DNA from: Nocardioides terrae
Lineage (GTDB): Bacteria; Actinomycetota; Actinomycetes; Propionibacteriales; Nocardioidaceae
Reading direction: 5' to 3'
Assembly: GCF_900112345.1 (NCBI RefSeq)
Contig: NZ_FOLB01000009.1
Coordinates: 145,912 to 209,911, forward strand
DNA: 64,000 nt
Part shown: positions 16,377-25,334 of the stretch, in pieces
Numbering within the stretch: the stretch's first letter is position 1
Layout of the letters: every line of letters begins with the position of its first letter
Notes under the pieces: model-generated
What the model was told of the DNA's origin: nothing
Database searches by the model: none
What the model saw: the letters and a program-made list of their open reading frames with translations, nothing else
Made by a program: the position numbers and the translations under genes

Positions 16377-17558
16377 TCACCAGGTCGTGGGGGCGGTGTC
16401 GAACCCGCTGCGGCCGGGGGGCAGCGCGTTGTAGAGCCGTAGCGAGGCGCGGTCCGGCTCGCCGGGGCTGGCGTAGAACGACACCACGCTGACCGCCGCG
16501 GGGGCGAGCTCCAGGCGGAACACCGACTCCAGTGGCGCGTCCAGCACGTGCGACACGATCGTCTTGATCGGGGTCACGTGGCTGACGACGAGGACCGTCC
16601 GGCCGGCGTACCTCTCCCTGAGCGTGGCCAGCGCGCCGAGCACGCGCTTCTCGACGTCGCGGAACGACTCGCCGCCGCCCGGCTGGTAGTCGAGCGACGA
16701 GCGCCACTCCGCCATCTCCTCGGGGAACCGATCGGCGACCTCGGCGAAGGTCATGCCGTCCCAGCGGCCGAACTCCATCTCCGCGATGCCCGGCTCGGTC
16801 TCGAGCCGCAGCCCGAGCCGGTCGGCGAGGATCTGTGCCGACTCCTGCGTCCGACGCACCGGCGAGGCGAGGACGACGACGACCCGCTCTTCCAGGGGGG
16901 CCAGCCACTCGGCCGTCATGCGGACCTGGGCGCGGCCCTCGTCGGAGAGGCCGGGATTCGACCCGCCGAGCCCGCCGGAGAAGCGCTTCCCGGTCGTGTG
17001 CGGCGTGACGCCGTGACGAACGAGCACGAACGTCGTCGGAGGCGCGGGCTCGACCGCTCCACCGCGCGCGAGCGGCGGGGCGGGATCCTGGATCTCCTCC
17101 AGCAGCGAGGAGTCGGCGTCGCCGGCGACCGTCACGCCGCTGCGCAGCCCGTCGAGGGCCTCGTTGGCCAGCCGGTCGGCGTGCGAGTTCTGCGCCCGCG
17201 GCACCCAGGTGTACGTCGTCCCGGCCGGCGCGATCTCCGCGGCCGTCGCGGCGAGCGGCTTCATGTCGGGGTGCTTGATCTTCCAGCGCCCCGACATCTG
17301 CTCGACGACGAGCTTGGAGTCCATCCGCACCTCGACGGTCGCGCCGGGGGCGTGCTCGGCGGCCAGGCGCAGGCCGGCGATGAGGCCGGAGTACTCCGCG
17401 ACGTTGTTGGAGGCGACTCCGATCGCGGTGCCGTCCTCGGCGATCACCTCACCGGTCGCCGCGTCCTTGAGGACGGCTCCGTAGGCCGCCGGGCCGGGGT
17501 TGCCGCGCGAGCCGCCGTCGGCCTCGACGACGACCGACGCGGGCCCGGCCTGGCTCAC
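16377..17558 (-). CDS. Bifunctional RNase H / acid phosphatase (histidine phosphatase fusion)
   Basis: A 393-residue two-domain protein. Residues 8-135 are type I RNase H with the acidic set VEADGGSRGNPG, AEYSG, RMDSKLVVEQM and NSHADRLANEAL. Residues 175-385 are a phosphoglycerate-mutase-like phosphatase with LVRHGVTPH, ASPVRRTQESA, EMEFGRWDG and VVSHVTPIK. Mycobacterial Rv2228c has the same fusion, where the phosphatase half resembles the cobalamin enzyme CobC. It removes RNA from RNA-DNA hybrids and dephosphorylates small substrates. The GTG start at 17558 overlaps the stop of the zinc-ribbon gene (GTGA). Confidence 0.9.
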   Translation of the reverse strand: MSQAGPASVVVEADGGSRGNPGPAAYGAVLKDAATGEVIAEDGTAIGVASNNVAEYSGLIAGLRLAAEHAPGATVEVRMDSKLVVEQMSGRWKIKHPDMKPLAATAAEIAPAGTTYTWVPRAQNSHADRLANEALDGLRSGVTVAGDADSSLLEEIQDPAPPLARGGAVEPAPPTTFVLVRHGVTPHTTGKRFSGGLGGSNPGLSDEGRAQVRMTAEWLAPLEERVVVVLASPVRRTQESAQILADRLGLRLETEPGIAEMEFGRWDGMTFAEVADRFPEEMAEWRSSLDYQPGGGESFRDVEKRVLGALATLRERYAGRTVLVVSHVTPIKTIVSHVLDAPLESVFRLELAPAAVSVVSFYASPGEPDRASLRLYNALPPGRSGFDTAPTTW

Positions 17559-18334
17559 AGCCCGGACTCGGCGGTCCGGACCAGGATCCGCGAGCACTCC
17601 TCGCAGCGCACGACCTCGTCGCTGGGCAGCGTCCGGATCCGGTTGAGCTCGGCGTTGTCGAGCTCGAGCTGGCAGCCGCCGCAACGCCGCGCACGCAGCT
17701 CGGCGGCGCCGATGCCCTTGGCGGTGCGGATCTTGTCGTAGAGCGCCAGCAGGTCAGCGGGCAGGCCCTCGACGGCACCCGGACGATCGGCTTCGATCGC
17801 GGCGAGCTGGGCGTCGAGCTCGGCGGTCCGGCTGTCGCGCGCCACGGCCAGGTCGGCCAGGCGGTGGTCGAAGCCGGTGAGCCGCTGCTCGAGCTCGGCC
17901 AGCGCGGACTGGGCCGTCTCGAGCTGCTCCATCACCTCGAGCTCCTCGTCCTCGAGCACGCTGATGCGGCGGTCCAAGGTGGCCAGCTCGTGCTGCATCC
18001 GCTCGAGGTCCTTGGGGTTCGAGACCGCACCGGAGTCCATCCGCTCCTGGTCGCGACGGCGGCGCAGCCGCACGTTCTCGACGTCGGTCTCGGCCTTGGC
18101 CTGCGTGGCGGTGAGGTCGTCGACGACGACGCGGGCATCGCGGACCTTGTCCTCGACCTCGCGGCGCTCCCCGGTGAGCTCGGCGATCTCGGCGAGCTCG
18201 GGCAGGCTCGCCTTGGCGTGCCGAAGCTGGGCCGTGCGCGAGTCGAGCCCGGCGACGTCGAGCAGCTTCAGTTGGGCGAAGGGGTCGGCTTTCAGCGCAG
18301 GCTCCTGGGTCGGGTTCAGATGCGGAACGTCCAC
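17555..18334 (-). CDS. Coiled-coil protein with C4 zinc ribbon
   Basis: A 259-residue protein: a long antiparallel coiled coil (residues 20-190, e.g. ERREVEDKVRDARVVVDDL) followed by a zinc ribbon with RRCGGCQLEL and VRCEECSRIL, giving four cysteines. It belongs to the family of Rv2229c and chlamydial CT398. The arrangement zinc ribbon then RNase H/phosphatase is conserved in actinobacteria as I recall it. The role is uncertain: proposed adaptor or nucleic-acid-associated protein. The ATG at 18334 lies inside the end of the Nif3 gene; a CTG giving LKADPFAQ could be the native start. Confidence 0.85.
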   Translation of the reverse strand: MDVPHLNPTQEPALKADPFAQLKLLDVAGLDSRTAQLRHAKASLPELAEIAELTGERREVEDKVRDARVVVDDLTATQAKAETDVENVRLRRRRDQERMDSGAVSNPKDLERMQHELATLDRRISVLEDEELEVMEQLETAQSALAELEQRLTGFDHRLADLAVARDSRTAELDAQLAAIEADRPGAVEGLPADLLALYDKIRTAKGIGAAELRARRCGGCQLELDNAELNRIRTLPSDEVVRCEECSRILVRTAESGL

Positions 18335-19137
18335 GGGTCGGTCACGGTGGTGCTGACCCTTGTCTCCAGCCTATTGCCTGGCCCGGTCGCGAGTGCATCG
18401 GCGAGCTTCGCGGCGACTACCGGCAGCCAGGTCCACTCGGCCGCCCAGTGCGCGACGTCGACGAGAGCGGGCCCCTCCTGCTCGAGGAACTCCCCCGCCG
18501 GGTGGTGCCGCAGGTCGCTGGTGACGTAGACATCGGCCCTGGACGCGGCGAGCTGGTCGAGCAGGAAGTCACCGGCCCCGCCACACAGGGCGACGGTGCG
18601 GACCGGTCGGTCCGGGTCCCCCGCCACGCGTACGCCGTGGGCGGTGCGCGGCAGCGCCGCCGCGACGGTCTCCGCGAACCCCCGCAGCGTCGTCGGGGCG
18701 ACCGTGCCGATCCGGCCGGTGCCGGTCCCGGGCCGCTCGGCGGGCACCAGCGGGCGCTGGTCGGCCAGGCCGAGCGCGTCGGCCATCGCCTGGGAGACGC
18801 CGTCGACGGCCTGGTCGGCGTTCGTGTGCGCGGTCAGCAGCGCACAGCCCGCGCGGGCCAGGGTGGTGAACGTCCTGCCCTTCGGCGTCGTGGCGGCGAC
18901 GCCGTGCACCCCCTTGAGGAAGAGCGGGTGGTGCACGACGAGCAGGTCGGCGCCCCACTCCGCGGCTTCCTGGGCGACGACCGGCGCCGGGTCGACGGCG
19001 AAGAGCACCCGGCGGACCTTGTCGGCCGGGTCGCCGCCGACCAGTCCGACGGCGTCCCAGCTGTCGGCGGTGTCCGGTGGGTACCACTCGTCGAACAGGG
19101 CGACGACGTCGGCGAGGGTCGGCACCAGGGTCGGCAT
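18316..19137 (-). CDS. Nif3-like dinuclear metal centre hexameric protein
   Basis: A 273-residue NIF3/YqfO-family protein. Metal-binding histidines are in LLVVHHPLFLKG, and ALLTAHTNADQAVDG and DVAHWAAEW hold further ligands; LTAHTN is the family signature. Often labelled GTP cyclohydrolase 1 type 2, but that activity is not general and the true function is unknown. It lacks the middle PII-like insert of longer forms. It heads the nif3-zinc ribbon-RNase H operon, overlapping the next gene by 19 bases. ATG 19137 starts MPTLVPTLADVVALFDEWYP. Confidence 0.85.
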   Translation of the reverse strand: MPTLVPTLADVVALFDEWYPPDTADSWDAVGLVGGDPADKVRRVLFAVDPAPVVAQEAAEWGADLLVVHHPLFLKGVHGVAATTPKGRTFTTLARAGCALLTAHTNADQAVDGVSQAMADALGLADQRPLVPAERPGTGTGRIGTVAPTTLRGFAETVAAALPRTAHGVRVAGDPDRPVRTVALCGGAGDFLLDQLAASRADVYVTSDLRHHPAGEFLEQEGPALVDVAHWAAEWTWLPVVAAKLADALATGPGNRLETRVSTTVTDPWTFRI

Positions 19138-19276
19138 GAGCCACAGGCTAGCGAGCGAGCCGGCGAGCGACGCAGCGGCGGCGCGTCCGGTTGGGGCTGA
19201 GGAGCGTCGGCGTGTTGACTTCTCTCCGTCATGCGCGCGAGCGCCCACCCCGCCGACCGTCCAGGAGCCACCACCG

Positions 19277-21055
19277 ATGGCAGCCACCTCCGTCGAGGCG
19301 CCCGACCCGGGCGGAGCCCGAAGCGCCACGCGCGGCTGGTGGGTCGCCGCCTGGGTGTGCGTGGCGGTCGCGGTCCTCGGCCACGTCTGGGTGCTGCGCA
19401 GCTCCTTCGCGGCCGGCACACCGTCCTTCAACCTCGACGAGGTCGCGAGCCTGATGCCCGGCCGGGCCCTGCTCGGCCTGGCCACCCCGGAGGTGGGCGG
19501 AGCCGGCTACTTCCCCCTGTCGGCCATCCTCGTCTCGCCGATCTGGTGGTTCACCTCCGACCCGGCGACGTTCTACCGGGTTGCGCTGCTGGTCAGCACC
19601 GCGATCGGGCTGGTGGCGCTGTGGCCGTTGACCCGGATCGCGACCCGGTTCGGCCTGACCACGCCCCAGGCGCTGGCGGTGGCCGGGATCGTGATGGCGG
19701 TGCCGGCGCGCACCGTCCAGGCCGAGTACCTGCTCGCCGAGAAGCCGCTCTTCCTCGTCGTCGCGCTGGCCATGCTGGCGGTGGTCCGCCTCAGCGAGCG
19801 GCCGACGTACGGCCGGGCGCTGCTGGTCTCGCTCCTCGTGGCGCTGAGCTACTTCACCCACGCCCGGATGCCCACGCTGGTCGTCGCGACGGCGGTCTGG
19901 TTCGTGCTCCTCGCGGTCCGCCACCTGCGCATCGGTCTCGTCGGCCTGGTGTCGGTGCTGGTCATGTCCGGGATCGCCCGCTGGACGGCGCTGCGCATCG
20001 TGCGGCTGGCCAGCGGCTTCCACCAGGGCGGGAGCTTCGGCGGGGCGTTGCGGCCGGGGCTGCTCGCCCGCACGATCGTCGGCGAGTCCTGGTCGCAGCT
20101 GGTCTCGACGTTCGGGCTGGTCTCCCTCGGGGTGGTCGTGATCGCGGCGCTCGCGTTCGGCGAGGCCCGCCGCCGGATCGCCGGTCCGGCTCTCTTCCTC
20201 GTCCTCGCGGTCGGCGCGATGTTCGCGGGCAGCGCGATCGACTGGGCCCAGCCGAAATGGCTCCACCCGACCACCCGCCTGGTCCGCCTCGACGTCTGGA
20301 TCTACGGGCGGTACGTCGACCCGCTGTTCGCCCTGGTCCTGCTGGTCGCCCTCGCCGCGGTCGTGCGAGGCGCGCGCCGGTGGGAGGTGCGGGCGAGCGC
20401 CGTACTGAGCCTGGCGGTCGTGGCGGTCACCCTGCTCTGGCTCGCGCCGCAGGCTCCGACCGGCGGCTCGGTCACGCCCGCCCACGCCCCCGGCGTCGCC
20501 GCGTTCCACTGGGCCCGGCCTGACCACCCCGTCCCGACCGGGACGCTGCCGACCTTCACCGACGACACCCGGTTCTGGCTGATCGCCAGCCTCGTGGCGC
20601 TGGTGCCCGTCGCCCTCCTGCTCGTGGCCAGGCACCGCCCGGCGGTCGTGCTCGGTGCGGTGCTGGTGCTCGGGGCGGCGGGGACCGCCAGCGCGAACGT
20701 CGCCTCGGACGCCTTCCACGAGCTGCGCAACCCGGCCGCCCCCGTCCGGGCCATGGTCGTGGGCATCGTGCACGACCATCCCGGCACGTCGGTCTCCTAC
20801 TTCAAGGAGTGCCCGGGCCGCAGCGACGAGGAGAAGGGCCTGCGCAACCGGTTCGCCTGGCTGCTCCTGCCGACGGTCCTCGGCTCCGACCGCGACGCCG
20901 ACGTGGTGGTCGCCTGCGAGACCTCCCCCGCGGCAGGCCGGCCCGGGTCGGTCCCGCTGCAGGCTCGGATGGACGGGTTCTACCTCGTCTGGATCCGGCC
21001 GGGGCCGCTCCAGGACGCCCTGCGCGCCGAGGGGCTGCTCCAGCCGGTCAGTTGA
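19277..21055 (+). CDS. Polytopic membrane protein, possible glycosyltransferase (GT-C-like)
   Basis: A 592-residue protein with about 10-12 predicted membrane helices between residues 20 and 490 and a soluble C-terminal part containing two cysteines (FKECPGRSDEEKG and VVACETSP). The first luminal loop has the acidic stretch FNLDEVASLMPGRALLG, reminiscent of the Asp-Glu pair in the first loop of GT-C glycosyltransferases. The substrate is unknown. ATG 19277 follows AGGAG at 19263-19267. The divergent neighbour is nif3; its 3' end overlaps the convergent acyl-CoA ligase gene by 8 bases. Confidence 0.65.
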   Translation: MAATSVEAPDPGGARSATRGWWVAAWVCVAVAVLGHVWVLRSSFAAGTPSFNLDEVASLMPGRALLGLATPEVGGAGYFPLSAILVSPIWWFTSDPATFYRVALLVSTAIGLVALWPLTRIATRFGLTTPQALAVAGIVMAVPARTVQAEYLLAEKPLFLVVALAMLAVVRLSERPTYGRALLVSLLVALSYFTHARMPTLVVATAVWFVLLAVRHLRIGLVGLVSVLVMSGIARWTALRIVRLASGFHQGGSFGGALRPGLLARTIVGESWSQLVSTFGLVSLGVVVIAALAFGEARRRIAGPALFLVLAVGAMFAGSAIDWAQPKWLHPTTRLVRLDVWIYGRYVDPLFALVLLVALAAVVRGARRWEVRASAVLSLAVVAVTLLWLAPQAPTGGSVTPAHAPGVAAFHWARPDHPVPTGTLPTFTDDTRFWLIASLVALVPVALLLVARHRPAVVLGAVLVLGAAGTASANVASDAFHELRNPAAPVRAMVVGIVHDHPGTSVSYFKECPGRSDEEKGLRNRFAWLLLPTVLGSDRDADVVVACETSPAAGRPGSVPLQARMDGFYLVWIRPGPLQDALRAEGLLQPVS

Positions 21056-22580
21056 CCTGCCGGCCGTAGCCCTCCCAGTAGGGCGCACGCAGCTTGAACT
21101 TCTGCAGCTTGCCGGTCGCCGTACGCGCCAGCTCGTCGCGGAACTCCACGGACGTCGGCGCCTTGTAGCCGGCGGCCTTCTCCTTGCACCAGGCGATCAG
21201 CTCGTCCTCGGTGGCGGACGCCCCGAGCGCGAGGACCACGAGCGCCTTGATCGTCTCCCCCCACTTCTCGCTGGGCACGCCGATGACGGCGACCTCGGCG
21301 ACGGCGGGATGGGAGAAGAGGACGTCCTCGACCTCGATGGAGCTGACGTTCTCGCCGCCGGTGATGATCACGTCCTTCTTGCGGTCGCTGATCGTGAGGT
21401 AGCCGTCCTCACCGATCGTGCCGCCGTCGCCGGTGTGGAACCAGCCGTCCTTGAGGGCGCGGGCGGTCTCCTCGGGCTGCTCCCAGTAGCCCTCGAGCAC
21501 GACGTTGGAGCGGGCGAGCACCTCGCCCTCGGGGTCGACGGACAGCGTGCAGCCGAGGGCGGGTGCGCCGGCCCGGGTCAGCCTGACCGCCCGCTCGTGC
21601 GCGTCGAGGTCGTCCCACTCGGCACGGGTGCGGTTGATGGTGAGCAGCGGCGAGGTCTCGGTGAGCCCGTAGATCTGGACGAACTCCCAGCCGAGCTCCT
21701 CCTCGACCCGCACGACCGTCTTCGTCGGCGGCGGGGCGCCGGCCATGATGATGCGCACCCTGTCGCGCCCGGGGATCTCGCCCTCCCAGTCCTGGGCGGC
21801 GTCGAGGACGGCGGCGGCGACGGCAGGAGCGGCACACAGGTAGGTGACGCCGTGGTCGCGGACGCGCCGCAGGATCTCGGCCCCGTCGACCTTGCGCAGG
21901 ATCACGTGCTTGACGCCGAGCCCCGTGGCCGCGAACGGCATGCCCCACCCGTTGGCGTGGAACTGCGGCAGCGTGTGGAGGTAGACGTCGCGGTCGTTGA
22001 CCCCGGCGTGCAGGGCGAAGGTCACCGCGTTGGTCCACAGATTGCGGTGGGTGATCTGCACGCCCTTGGGGCGGGCCGTGGTCCCGGAGGTGTAGTTGAT
22101 CGTCGCCGTCGCGCTCTCGTCGTGCTCCCAGGGCCGGGGCTCGACACCGGGCGCGGCGTAGAGGTCGTCGTCCTCGCCCAGCACGAAGCGGTGCTGCGCG
22201 GTCACGTCGGCGAGCGCCTCGTCCAGCTCGGGGTCGACGTAGAGGACCTTGGCCCCGCTGTGGCCGACGATGTACTTCACCTCGTCGGGCCGGAGCCGGA
22301 AGTTGATCGGAACCAGGACCCGGCCGTAGCCGGACACGCCGAAGAACGACGTCAGCAGCCGCGCGCTGTTGTGGCTGACCACCGCGACCCGTTCGCCGAA
22401 GCCGACGCCCAGCTCGTCGAGCTTCGCGGCCTGCCGCCGCGCCAGCTCCCCGATCTCGCAGTAGGTCAGCTCACCGAGTGAGGCGGCCGGCTGGTCGGGC
22501 TCGTCGATGACACCGACCCGGTCGCCGTACACCTGCACGGCCCGGTCGAGGAAGTCGTTGACGCTGAACGGGACGAACAC
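21048..22580 (-). CDS. Long/medium-chain acyl-CoA synthetase (AMP-binding, FadD-like)
   Basis: A 510-residue ANL-superfamily enzyme with P-loop YTSGTTARPKGVQITHRN, motif QIYGLTETSP, hinge HTGDGGTIGEDGYLTISDRKK and C-terminal catalytic lysine region RTATGKLQKFKLR. It activates a carboxylic acid as an acyl-adenylate and transfers it to CoA. The motif order and length fit fatty-acid CoA ligases of the FadD/alkK group; chain preference is not deducible. It sits between the membrane protein and the PAS-PP2C gene (85-bp gap) with no clear operon partner. Confidence 0.85.
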   Translation of the reverse strand: MFVPFSVNDFLDRAVQVYGDRVGVIDEPDQPAASLGELTYCEIGELARRQAAKLDELGVGFGERVAVVSHNSARLLTSFFGVSGYGRVLVPINFRLRPDEVKYIVGHSGAKVLYVDPELDEALADVTAQHRFVLGEDDDLYAAPGVEPRPWEHDESATATINYTSGTTARPKGVQITHRNLWTNAVTFALHAGVNDRDVYLHTLPQFHANGWGMPFAATGLGVKHVILRKVDGAEILRRVRDHGVTYLCAAPAVAAAVLDAAQDWEGEIPGRDRVRIIMAGAPPPTKTVVRVEEELGWEFVQIYGLTETSPLLTINRTRAEWDDLDAHERAVRLTRAGAPALGCTLSVDPEGEVLARSNVVLEGYWEQPEETARALKDGWFHTGDGGTIGEDGYLTISDRKKDVIITGGENVSSIEVEDVLFSHPAVAEVAVIGVPSEKWGETIKALVVLALGASATEDELIAWCKEKAAGYKAPTSVEFRDELARTATGKLQKFKLRAPYWEGYGRQVN

Positions 22581-22665
22581 GATGACCTCCGGAAGGGCGT
22601 GACGCGGCTCACTGTCGAGGGCAGACTAGCCCGGCCTCAGGAGCCGCCCCAGGGGTGCCCGGAAC

Positions 22666-23844
22666 TCAGGGCAGGGCGCCGAAGCTGACGATGGCGATGT
22701 CGTCGCTGGCGTCGCCGTGCTGGTAGGCGAGCACCGCGTCGGCGATGCCCTCGGTGATCTCGGCCGGGCCGGGAGGGAGTGACGCGAGCAGGTCGCCCAG
22801 GCGCAGGTCGCCGTAGAGCCGGCGCCGGTAGCGCGCCTCGGTGACGCCATCGGTGTAGAGCGTGACCGTCTCGGCGCCGAGCCGGTGCTCGACGGTGTGG
22901 AACTCCGGGTCGTCGAGCAAGCCGACCGGGCTGCCGAACGCGCCGAGCTCCACGACCCGGCCGTCGGGGTCCCGGAGCAGGGCGGGCGGATGGCCGGCGA
23001 GGCTGAGCCGGATCGTCCAGCCGTCGTCGTCCCGGGTGAGGTTCGCAAGGACGAGGGTGCAGTAGCGCGTCGTCTCGTGGGCGTGCAGCGCCCGGTCGAG
23101 GGACCGCAGGATGGCCGCCGGGTCGCGGAGCCCGACGGTCAGCGCGCGCACCGTGTAGCGCACGAACGAGGTCACCACTGCCGCCTCGACGCCCTTCCCG
23201 CTCACGTCGCCCAGCACGATCATCCAGCTGGCGGCGTCGATCTCGAAGAAGTCGTAGAAGTCACCGCCGACGGTGGTGCCGTCGCCTGCCGGCCGGTAGG
23301 TCGCGGCGACGGAGAGGTGCGGGATCGCCGGTGGGGCCGGCGGGATCAGGGTCTGCTGGAGGGTCTGGGCCAGCCGGGTGGCTTCGAGCCGCGCCTGCTC
23401 GGCCGCCGCCGTGGCGGCGAGCAGGTCCTGCTCGTAGCGGTGCCTGTCGCGCGTCTCGAAGAAGACCGCGCGCAGCGAGAGGTCCGCGGACCCCGCCGAC
23501 CGGTCGATGGTGGCCGCGTTGAGCAGCACGGGGACGCGCACGCCGTCCGGGCGGACGAGGTCGAGGGAGACCTCACGCACGGAGCCGTCGTACGCGATCA
23601 CCGGGAGGAGGTGGGTCTCGAGGTAGATCCGGGCGCCGACCGGAAGCAGCGACGCCAGCGTCCGCCGGCCGACCAGCTCATCGTGGTCCAGCCCGACCAG
23701 GCGCAGGAACTCGGCGTTCGCGGCGGTGACGAGGCCGGTCCGGTCGGTCAGGAGGTAGCCGCAAGGGGCGTCCTCGAAGAGGTCCACGTCGACGTCGGGG
23801 GGCTGGGTGACGTTGCGACCGCCGCCTCCGCGGCGGTCGGTCAT
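22666..23844 (-). CDS. rsbP: PAS-PP2C (SpoIIE-type) serine phosphatase, RsbP-like
   Basis: A 392-residue protein: an N-terminal PAS domain (about 20-135, LFEDAPCGYLLTDRTGLVTA), a short coiled-coil linker with AEQARLEATRLAQTLQQTL, and a SpoIIE/PP2C domain (about 175-390) with metal-binding GGDFYDFFEID, GDVSGKGVEAA and SDDIAIVSFG. In Bacillus, RsbP dephosphorylates the STAS antagonist RsbV during energy stress, and needs RsbQ. Here the ATG overlaps the stop of an RsbQ-like gene (ATGA), reproducing the rsbQ-rsbP order. The symbol is by analogy. Confidence 0.8.
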   Translation of the reverse strand: MTDRRGGGGRNVTQPPDVDVDLFEDAPCGYLLTDRTGLVTAANAEFLRLVGLDHDELVGRRTLASLLPVGARIYLETHLLPVIAYDGSVREVSLDLVRPDGVRVPVLLNAATIDRSAGSADLSLRAVFFETRDRHRYEQDLLAATAAAEQARLEATRLAQTLQQTLIPPAPPAIPHLSVAATYRPAGDGTTVGGDFYDFFEIDAASWMIVLGDVSGKGVEAAVVTSFVRYTVRALTVGLRDPAAILRSLDRALHAHETTRYCTLVLANLTRDDDGWTIRLSLAGHPPALLRDPDGRVVELGAFGSPVGLLDDPEFHTVEHRLGAETVTLYTDGVTEARYRRRLYGDLRLGDLLASLPPGPAEITEGIADAVLAYQHGDASDDIAIVSFGALP

Positions 23845-24656
23845 GCCGTTCGCTCCGTGCGGGCCCTTCCGACGAAGGAGCGCAGCGCCTTCGCCGTCTC
23901 CTCCGGGGCGGTGAGCTGCGGGCAGTGGCCGAGGGTCTCCAGCACCTCGAGCTCGCAGTCCGGCACGTTGTCCCTGACGTAGAGGCCCGCGCTCATCGGG
24001 GCGACGGAGTCCTCCCTGCTCTGCAGGACCAGGGTGGGGACCGACACGTGGGGCAGGTCGGCGCGGTTGTCGCCGCGGAAGGTGACGGCCGCGAACTCGG
24101 CGGCCACCTCCGGGCGCGTGCGGCAGAAGGTCCGCTCGAGCTCGTCCTGCACGCTCGGCGAGTCCGGCCCCGCTACCAGCGCGGCGAGCGGGTTCTGCCA
24201 CCCGAGGTGGTTGCGGCTCATCAGGTCGAGCAGCTCGTCGATGTCCGACCCGGAGAAGCCACCGACGTAGGAGCCGTCGTCCAGGTAACGGGCCGACGGC
24301 GTCACGAGCACCAGGCGCTCGACGAGGTCCGGGCGGGCGATCTGGACCAGGACCGCGATCATCGCCGACACCGAGTGGCCGACGAGAACGACCGAGCTCA
24401 GGCCCACCTCGTCGAGCAGGGCGATGACGTCGTCGCGGTAGCCCTCCAGGCTGCCGTGGCGCACCGGGTCGTACGTCGACGGGGCGGCCGCTCCGGACCC
24501 GGGCAGGTCGAAGAGGACGACCCGGAAGTCATCCTCGAAGGCCGGGGCGACGTGGCGCCACATGTCCTGACCGCACCCGAACCCGTGCACGAACACGAGC
24601 GCTGGAGCATCGGCCGGTCCACGGGCGGTCAGGTTGAGACGTTCGGCGAGGACCAC
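23841..24656 (-). CDS. rsbQ: RsbQ-like alpha/beta hydrolase, energy-stress regulator
   Basis: A 271-residue alpha/beta hydrolase matching Bacillus subtilis RsbQ along its length as I recall it: HGFGCGQDMWRHVAPAFEDD, FDLPGSGAAA, GHSVSAMI, RTFCRTRPEVAAEFA, and a closing GHCPQLTAPEET. The triad is Ser95, Asp216, His244, close to 96/219/247 in Bacillus. RsbQ is required to activate the PAS domain of RsbP, probably by processing a small ligand; related KAI2/D14 proteins are hormone receptors. It is translationally coupled to the downstream PAS-PP2C gene. Confidence 0.85.
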   Translation of the reverse strand: MVLAERLNLTARGPADAPALVFVHGFGCGQDMWRHVAPAFEDDFRVVLFDLPGSGAAAPSTYDPVRHGSLEGYRDDVIALLDEVGLSSVVLVGHSVSAMIAVLVQIARPDLVERLVLVTPSARYLDDGSYVGGFSGSDIDELLDLMSRNHLGWQNPLAALVAGPDSPSVQDELERTFCRTRPEVAAEFAAVTFRGDNRADLPHVSVPTLVLQSREDSVAPMSAGLYVRDNVPDCELEVLETLGHCPQLTAPEETAKALRSFVGRARTERTA

Positions 24657-24729
24657 GCGGCCAAAATAGCCGAGTCAGGCGCGGATGTCGCGACGACGCC
24701 GAGTCGGTGTCGGTCGAGGTCGGTTGAGG

Positions 24730-25164
24730 TCAGGAATGGTCGCCGCGCATCAGGACCGCTGTCACCTCGGTGCCGTCGAGGCCCACCTCGTAGGACCAGG
24801 CGCTGCTCACCGCGTCGACGATGGCGAGCCCGCGCCCACGGACATTCGGCCCGCCGTGCCCGTGCTCCAGCGTTCCCGGCTCCAGTCGTGCCGCCTTGCC
24901 GCTGTCCCGGACCCGGAGGACCAGCCGGTCGGGGGTGAGACGCCACGCCGCCTCGATCATCCCCTCGCGGTCCGCGGAGCCGTGCTCGACCGCGTTGGCG
25001 ACCAGCTCGTTCAACACCAGTTCCGCGTCCGCCCGGAACTGGCGGCCCAGCCCGAGACGGACGAGGACGGAGGACATCGCCGCGCGGGCGTGCCTCGCCG
25101 CCGTGGGGACCTGCCGAAGCGAGAGGACCGCCCACGAGTCGCTCTCGCCGTGTTGTGTCTCCAC
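24730..25164 (-). CDS. RsbW-like anti-sigma factor / HATPase_c_2 serine kinase
   Basis: A 144-residue single-domain GHKL ATPase with N-box ELVLNELVANAVEHG, G1 box RVRDSGKAA and G2 box GRGLAIVDAVSSAW. Such kinases bind a sigma factor or phosphorylate a STAS antagonist. No sigma factor gene lies in the window, so the client is unknown. It is 73 bp upstream of rsbQ on the same strand and so plausibly in one unit with rsbQ-rsbP, giving kinase and phosphatase together (inference). The gap to rsbQ contains short imperfect repeats of GGTCGG/GAGGTC. Confidence 0.8.
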   Translation of the reverse strand: METQHGESDSWAVLSLRQVPTAARHARAAMSSVLVRLGLGRQFRADAELVLNELVANAVEHGSADREGMIEAAWRLTPDRLVLRVRDSGKAARLEPGTLEHGHGGPNVRGRGLAIVDAVSSAWSYEVGLDGTEVTAVLMRGDHS

Positions 25165-25334
25165 GACGCTCCTTGCCTAGATGCGGGGGCGGTGCCCGCA
25201 AGTCGCCCCGGCTATCAGCCGGCCGATCGCGGCGTGTCGTAGGGCTCGACGGCACGGGGCCGACAGGATCTGGGTACCACCGACCATGTCTCGCAGATCC
25301 GTCGCCCCTTGCTTCTGTGCGCCCTCGGGCCGCC

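Noticed and set aside
16377..17558. RNase H/phosphatase fusion as a novel fusion
   Set aside because: It is an established actinobacterial architecture (Rv2228c type).
19138..19276. Tandem GCGAGCGAGCC repeats before the membrane protein gene
   Set aside because: Short and imperfect, expected by chance at this GC content.
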